Shown in pieces: positions 5,807 through 9,440 of a stretch of 9,440 nucleotides of DNA (positions are counted from its first letter, which is position 1; each line of letters starts with the position of its first letter). The notes under the pieces were generated by a model. The model saw nothing but the letters and a program-made list of their open reading frames with translations, made no database searches and was not told the DNA's origin. The stretch comes from Clostridia bacterium (GTDB lineage Bacteria; Bacillota_A; Clostridia; Christensenellales; CAG-138): positions 1 to 9,440 of the forward strand of contig JAFZCW010000051.1 of NCBI GenBank assembly GCA_017556125.1. Reading direction: 5' to 3'. The position numbers and the translations under genes are program-made.

Positions 5807-7410
5807 GAAGCGGAATACGGAAATCAGCTGCCGCGGTGCTCGTCCTTGCCGTGCTGTGCAGCGTTTTTGCCGGCTGTCACGGGTCGGTCGGCGCGGATGC
5901 GTTTGCCATTCCGGAGGAATTCGACACGGAAGGACAGTATACCGTCACGTTCTGGGCCAAGAATGACACGAACCGGACCCAGGTCGCCATCTACAGGAAG
6001 GCGATCGCGGATTTCCAGGAATACTATCCGAATATCACCGTGAACCTCAGGCTGTATACGGATTACGGAAAGATCTACAACGACGTCATCAGCAACATCG
6101 CCACGAACACGACGCCGAACGTCTGTATCACCTATCCGGACCACATCGCGACCTATCTGACCGGCGTCAACACCGTCGTACCACTGGAGGAGCTGTTCCG
6201 GGATGGGAAGTACGGCCTCGGTGGAAGCGAAGTCCGTTTTGATTCCCCGTATACCGAGGAGCTGGTCCCCGAGTTTCTGAGCGAATGCCGAATCGGGGAG
6301 CATACATACGCGATTCCTTTCATGCGGTCGACCGAGGCGCTGTACATCAACAGGACCTATGTGGAAAAGCTCGGCTATGAAGTCCCGGACATCCTGACCT
6401 GGGATTACGTCTGGGAAGTGGCGGATGCCGCTACGGAAAAGGATTCCGGAGGCGTGTACAAAGTGAACGGTCAGAAGGTCATGATCCCGTTCATCTACAA
6501 GTCCACGGACAACATGATGATCCAGATGCTGAAACAGCGGGGTGCGGGGTATTCCGATCCGGAAGGCGGGATCGAGATCTTCAACGACACGACGAAGGAG
6601 ATCCTTCGCACGGTGGGAGAGCACGCGGGGAAAGGCGCCTTCTCCACTTTCAAGATCTCGAGTTATCCCGGGAACTTCCTGAACGCCGGGCAGTGCATCT
6701 TTGCGATCGACTCCACGGCGGGCGCGACCTGGATGGGATCGAACGCGCCGCTCATGGATATCAGCGCGGACAAGGTCGTTCCGTTTGAGACAGAAGTCCG
6801 GATGATCCCGCAGTTCGACCCGGAAAACCCGAAGATGATCTCCCAGGGACCGTCCATCTGTATCTTCAACAAAAAGGACTCTCAGGAGGTGCTTGCGTCG
6901 TGGCTGTTCGCCCAGTTCCTGCTCACGGACGGGGTGCAGACCGCTTACGCCGAAACGGAGGGATATGTCCCCGTGACGCTTCGGGCGCAGAATTCAGACG
7001 CGTATCAGGATTATCTCTCAAGGGAAGGGGAAGACAACAGTACCTATTATGACGTGAAGATACGCGCTTCGAAGCTTCTGATGGAGAACACTGCCAACAC
7101 GTTTGTGACGCCGGTCTTCAACGGCTCGACATCTCTCCGGGACGCGGCAGGGCAGATGATCGAAAACGTGACCAAATCGGTCAGAAGAAAAGAGACGATA
7201 GATGACGCGTATCTTGAGAAACTGTTCAGCTACGTGACCGCATTGTACAGACTCAATCAGCTGTCATCCGCGAACGCGATCGGGCGGAAAGATCTCGGAC
7301 CGCTTCCGAAAACATCGGTCGCGCTTCTGACGGCGCTCTGCACCGCATGGGTGCTGATCGGTCTATATGTCGTGATCAGCCGGCTGAAAGAGAAACAGCG
7401 CAAGAAATAA
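5803..7410 (+). CDS. Extracellular solute-binding lipoprotein of the sugar ABC importer, with a C-terminal transmembrane helix
   Basis: A 535-residue binding protein, longer than the roughly 420-450 residues usual for family 1 solute-binding proteins. It has a lipoprotein signal peptide: basic MRSGIRK, a hydrophobic core and a lipobox VFAGC with the acylated cysteine at C25. The mature part (about 45-485) starts with YTVTFWAKNDTNRTQVAIY and contains further stretches typical of family 1/UgpB-like binding proteins (ITVNLRLYTDYGKIYNDVI; IPFMRSTEALYINRTYVEKL). It captures the sugar outside the cell and hands it to the permeases. Unusually, residues 504-526 form a strongly hydrophobic helix followed by the basic tail RLKEKQRKK, which predicts a second membrane anchor. 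The start is set by the ATGA overlap with the preceding stop, GAGAGGGGG at 5785-5793, and the signal peptide. The ligand is unknown; glycerol-3-phosphate, oligosaccharides or another sugar remain possible. Confidence 0.92.
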   Translation: MRSGIRKSAAAVLVLAVLCSVFAGCHGSVGADAFAIPEEFDTEGQYTVTFWAKNDTNRTQVAIYRKAIADFQEYYPNITVNLRLYTDYGKIYNDVISNIATNTTPNVCITYPDHIATYLTGVNTVVPLEELFRDGKYGLGGSEVRFDSPYTEELVPEFLSECRIGEHTYAIPFMRSTEALYINRTYVEKLGYEVPDILTWDYVWEVADAATEKDSGGVYKVNGQKVMIPFIYKSTDNMMIQMLKQRGAGYSDPEGGIEIFNDTTKEILRTVGEHAGKGAFSTFKISSYPGNFLNAGQCIFAIDSTAGATWMGSNAPLMDISADKVVPFETEVRMIPQFDPENPKMISQGPSICIFNKKDSQEVLASWLFAQFLLTDGVQTAYAETEGYVPVTLRAQNSDAYQDYLSREGEDNSTYYDVKIRASKLLMENTANTFVTPVFNGSTSLRDAAGQMIENVTKSVRRKETIDDAYLEKLFSYVTALYRLNQLSSANAIGRKDLGPLPKTSVALLTALCTAWVLIGLYVVISRLKEKQRKK

Positions 7411-7432
7411 ACCGGAACCCGAAAGGAATGAA

Positions 7433-8065
7433 ATGATCAGAAATATCGTTCTGGACATGGGAAATGTGATTCTTCGGTTTGATACGGACATTTTTATGGA
7501 CCGTGTCGGACTGACGGATCCCTCGGACAGGGAATGGATGGAAAGGGAGGTTTTCCGCTCTCTCGAATGGGCGAAGACCGACCGCGGCTCCCTGACACCG
7601 GAAGAGGCTGCGGAAATCATGAAGCGGCGCGTTCCGGAACGGCTACGGCCCTTTGTGGACAGACTGGTTTGCGGATGGGGGGACCAGATCCTGCCGATGC
7701 CCGGCATGGCGGAACTGATCGGCGAGCTGAAGGCGGCGGGCTACGGCATTTACCTGCTCAGCAACGCGGGAAGCAACCACAGCGAATACTGGCGGAGAGT
7801 TCCGGGGAACGAGCTGTTTGACGGGCTGCTCGTTTCGGCGGAGGTCGGATGCATCAAGCCGGAACGCGAGATCTACGGCCTTCTGATCGACCGCTTTTCC
7901 CTCCTGCCGGAGGAGTGCGTGTTCATCGACGATCTTCCGCTGAACGTGGAAGCGGGCACGCGGTGGGGGATGCACGGCATCGTGTTTCATCAGGACGCGG
8001 AGGAATTGCGCGAAAAACTGAGAGAAATCGGCGTGGACTTCAGCGGCGCGCATGGGCGCTTATGA
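7433..8065 (+). CDS. HAD-superfamily hydrolase (subfamily IA, YihX-like phosphatase)
   Basis: A 210-residue cytoplasmic phosphatase-type protein. HAD motifs in order: motif I VLDMGNVIL with nucleophile D8; motif II LLSN (S110) in YGIYLLSNAG; motif III lysine K142 in GCIKPEREIY; motif IV FIDDLPLNV with D166 and D167. The helical cap sits between motifs I and II (about 15-88), as in subfamily IA. Motif I reads DMGN where many HADs have DxD. DxGN occurs in the YihX branch (alpha-D-glucose-1-phosphate phosphatases) and related proteins, so this is a family trait rather than damage. The gene starts 22 nt after the binding-protein stop, with AAAGGAA at 7422-7428 as ribosome-binding site, and is probably the last gene of the importer operon. 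It may dephosphorylate the imported or isomerised sugar phosphate (inference). No clear terminator follows it. Confidence 0.88.
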   Translation: MIRNIVLDMGNVILRFDTDIFMDRVGLTDPSDREWMEREVFRSLEWAKTDRGSLTPEEAAEIMKRRVPERLRPFVDRLVCGWGDQILPMPGMAELIGELKAAGYGIYLLSNAGSNHSEYWRRVPGNELFDGLLVSAEVGCIKPEREIYGLLIDRFSLLPEECVFIDDLPLNVEAGTRWGMHGIVFHQDAEELREKLREIGVDFSGAHGRL

Positions 8066-8107
8066 CCGCCAAAATGCGAAATAATGCTGAATTTCATGTG
8101 ACAATTG

Positions 8108-8135
8108 TTGATTTGTCGATTCTTTTCAGTATAAT
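8108..8135 (+). promoter_or_regulatory. Sigma-A-type promoter for the OB-fold lipoprotein gene
   Basis: TTGATT (8108-8113, 4 of 6 to the -35 consensus) and a perfect TATAAT (8130-8135) are separated by 16 bp, inside a locally AT-rich stretch that differs from the GC-rich coding regions. Transcription would start near 8142, about 40 nt before the ATG at 8181. The lipoprotein gene is therefore probably its own unit, with read-through from the HAD gene also possible. Confidence 0.7.
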
Positions 8136-8180
8136 GAAAATGTTCGAAGAAACATATAAACGGAAGGAAGGAATCAGAAA

Positions 8181-8957
8181 ATGAAAAAGATAGTTGCAGT
8201 TATGCTTGTTCTGATGATGATTCTTGCGGCGGTCGGCTGTGCCAAGAAGACAGAAGCGCCGGCAGCGGAAAAGGATATTTTCGCAAAATCCGAGGGCGTG
8301 ATGTCCTATGCGGATTATGTCGCGGCGGAAGACGGAGCCGACATTACGATCGAAGCGTTTGTACAGGCCATCGCCTACAACGCGACCTATGGCAACGCGT
8401 CTCTGTTCCTTGCGGATAAAGACGGCGCATATTATGTATACAGAATGCCCTGCACGGATGCGGACGCTGCAAAGCTGACCCCCGGCGCAAAGATCAAGGT
8501 CACCGGTCAGAGGGGATCCTGGTCCGGCGAGCTGGAAGTCGCGGAAGGAACAGCCAAATATGAGCTCCAGGAAGGGAATTACATCGCGCCCGCGGTTGAC
8601 ATCACCGATGATTTGGACGCGGAAGACGTGCTGATCCAGAAGATGAACCAGCGTGTCGCCATCAAGGGAGCGGAAGTCGTCGCTTCTCCGATCCAGGGAG
8701 ACGATACGGAATACGTGTTCTGGTATGGCTGGGAGAACACCGCACAGGCTGGCGAGAATTCCGACCTGTACTTCAACATCTCCGTGAACGGAGTCGAGTA
8801 CAACATGTGCGTAGAGTCCGACGAATGCGGCAAGGATACGGATGTTTACAAGGCGGTTGAAGGCCTGAGTATCGGCGACAAGATCGATCTGGAAGGATTC
8901 CTGTACTGGTACAACGGTGCGAACCCGCACATCACCTCCGTCGTCAAAGCCGGATAA
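8181..8957 (+). CDS. Lipoprotein with two OB-fold-like repeats, function unknown
   Basis: A 258-residue exported lipoprotein. MKK, a hydrophobic core and the lipobox AAVGC place the acylated cysteine at C20; a short linker (21-38) follows. The rest reads as two similar all-beta units. Unit 1 (about 54-128) holds ITIEAFVQAI, SLFLADKDGAYYVYRMP and LTPGAKIKVTGQRGSWSG. Unit 2 (about 156-256) holds QRVAIKGAEVVASP, DLYFNISVNGVEYNMCV and LSIGDKIDLEGFLYWYNG. The 'L-x-x-G-x-K-I-x-(V/L)-x-G' strand-turn ahead of a Trp-containing loop in both is typical of OB-fold proteins. I do not recognise a named family. It probably faces outward, anchored in the membrane, and might bind a carbohydrate, nucleic acid or protein; no catalytic residues are evident. 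A strong ribosome-binding site (AAGGAAGG, 8164-8171) and its own promoter and terminator make it a single-gene unit. Confidence 0.8.
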   Translation: MKKIVAVMLVLMMILAAVGCAKKTEAPAAEKDIFAKSEGVMSYADYVAAEDGADITIEAFVQAIAYNATYGNASLFLADKDGAYYVYRMPCTDADAAKLTPGAKIKVTGQRGSWSGELEVAEGTAKYELQEGNYIAPAVDITDDLDAEDVLIQKMNQRVAIKGAEVVASPIQGDDTEYVFWYGWENTAQAGENSDLYFNISVNGVEYNMCVESDECGKDTDVYKAVEGLSIGDKIDLEGFLYWYNGANPHITSVVKAG

Positions 8958-8984
8958 CCGGTCTTTCGGAAACAAAACAAGAAC

Positions 8985-9018
8985 AAGGCTGTCCCCGCAA
9001 GACGGAGACAGCCTTTTT
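8985..9018 (+). terminator. Intrinsic terminator after the OB-fold lipoprotein gene
   Basis: AAGGCTGTC (8985-8993) pairs with GACAGCCTT (9007-9015). One mismatch and three more pairs (CCG with CGG) continue inward to a 5-nt loop. T at 9014-9018 completes the plus-strand signal, 27 nt after the stop codon. The opposite side is also fairly T-rich when read on the minus strand, so it may serve the convergent peptidase gene as well. Confidence 0.88.
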
Positions 9019-9068
9019 GTATGTGAAAAAAACGAAACAGCGGAGGGAATCCGAAGACCGCTCGGCGG

Positions 9069-9440
9069 TTATTTCAGCTTTCCGGGCCTTCCGCAGAAGA
9101 CGATATCCATACCGGCGTGGTCTGAGTTGCCGTCCCATTCCCGGACGCAGACGCGGCCGACCTTGCTGCTCGCCTCCACGATGTAATGGGTCCCGTTCAC
9201 CTTCCCAAGATAGACAGCCGCGTGATGGATGCCCATATACCGCTTGCAGTACGGCGCCGTGCTGCAGGTGCAGACAACGCCCGGCTTATACGCAAAAAAC
9301 ATGAAATCCCCGGGCTTCAGATCGGTATATTTTACCTCGTATTTTTTCAGCGTTTCTGCCTGCCAGTCGGATCGTCTCGGCAGGGTGATCCTGTTGTCCA
9401 GCGCCGCGTAGAACAGCAGCATGCTGCAGTCGATATTGCC
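9069..9440 (-). CDS. NlpC/P60-like cysteine peptidase, C-terminal part, cut by the window edge
   Basis: The frame runs from the right edge to a stop at 9069-9071 and gives 123 residues. It begins GNIDCSMLLFYAAL, where DCS carries the cysteine of NlpC/P60 (C40) peptidases; then comes DLKPGDFMFFA, the usual 'L.PGD..FF' turn, and HHAAVYLG with the catalytic histidine. An IVEASS segment follows where many members have 'IHASS'. Such enzymes cleave peptidoglycan stem peptides (often after D-gamma-Glu) in the cell wall. An ATG at 9422 exists, but starting there would remove the catalytic cysteine, so the real start lies beyond the window. Two oddities are an insert with three cysteines (CTCSTAPYC) before the catalytic histidine, and Glu at the usual third triad position. 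It converges with the OB-fold lipoprotein gene. N-terminal domains and any signal peptide are not visible. Confidence 0.8.
   Translation of the reverse strand, partial: GNIDCSMLLFYAALDNRITLPRRSDWQAETLKKYEVKYTDLKPGDFMFFAYKPGVVCTCSTAPYCKRYMGIHHAAVYLGKVNGTHYIVEASSKVGRVCVREWDGNSDHAGMDIVFCGRPGKLK

Noticed and set aside
7433..8065. HAD protein as an inactive paralogue because motif I lacks the second aspartate
   Set aside because: The DxGN form of motif I is found in the YihX-type branch, and all other catalytic residues (D8, S110, K142, D166/D167) are present.
8066..8107. A terminator for the importer operon after the HAD gene
   Set aside because: No stable hairpin with a T run is visible between the HAD stop and the lipoprotein promoter, so none is annotated.
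9026..9062. Terminator for the minus-strand peptidase gene: AGCGG/CCGCT stem followed by seven T
   Set aside because: The stem is only 5 bp with a 14-nt loop, and the T run starts 6 nt after it. It is possible but not supportable; the bidirectional hairpin at 8985-9015 is an equally likely stop.

Overview
The window looks like a chromosomal segment of a fairly GC-rich anaerobic member of the Bacillota (class Clostridia; perhaps the Lachnospiraceae/Oscillospirales side). The evidence is strong Shine-Dalgarno sites, lipobox lipoproteins, sigma-A-type promoters, rho-independent terminators, and the ACT-domain/UPF0210 gene pair typical of Gram-positive anaerobes and streptococci. The taxonomic call is an inference. 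I see no tRNA, rRNA, CRISPR array, insertion sequence or integrase.

Layout. (1) Positions 3-1465, plus strand: the 3' end of an ACT-domain (UPF0237) gene, then a complete UPF0210/DUF711 'PFL family' gene. (2) Positions 1471-2706, minus strand: a two-gene unit with a stand-alone cyclic-nucleotide-binding-domain protein followed 3 nt later by a TIM-barrel sugar-phosphate isomerase/endonuclease IV-like protein. The two units converge with only 5 nt between stop codons, and each appears to end at an intrinsic terminator lying inside the other's coding sequence. (3) Positions 2707-2920: a divergent regulatory region with an extended -10 promoter in each direction. (4) Positions 2921-8065, plus strand: a tight operon for a complete CUT1-type carbohydrate ABC importer (MalK-like ATPase, two permeases, substrate-binding lipoprotein) followed by a HAD phosphatase. 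(5) Positions 8108-9018: a separately promoted lipoprotein with two apparent OB-fold-like repeats and its own terminator. (6) Positions 9069-9440, minus strand: the C-terminal part of an NlpC/P60-type cysteine peptidase running off the window edge.

How the genes may work together. The importer, the divergent isomerase-like enzyme and the HAD phosphatase would fit uptake of a sugar or sugar-phosphate, its rearrangement and its dephosphorylation. The CNB protein may link the locus to a nucleotide signal. The substrate cannot be read from the sequence. The points most worth a second look are the reciprocal embedded terminators at the convergent junction, the substrate-binding protein that carries both a lipobox and a C-terminal transmembrane helix, and the full set of endonuclease IV-like metal-ligand positions in the supposed sugar isomerase.
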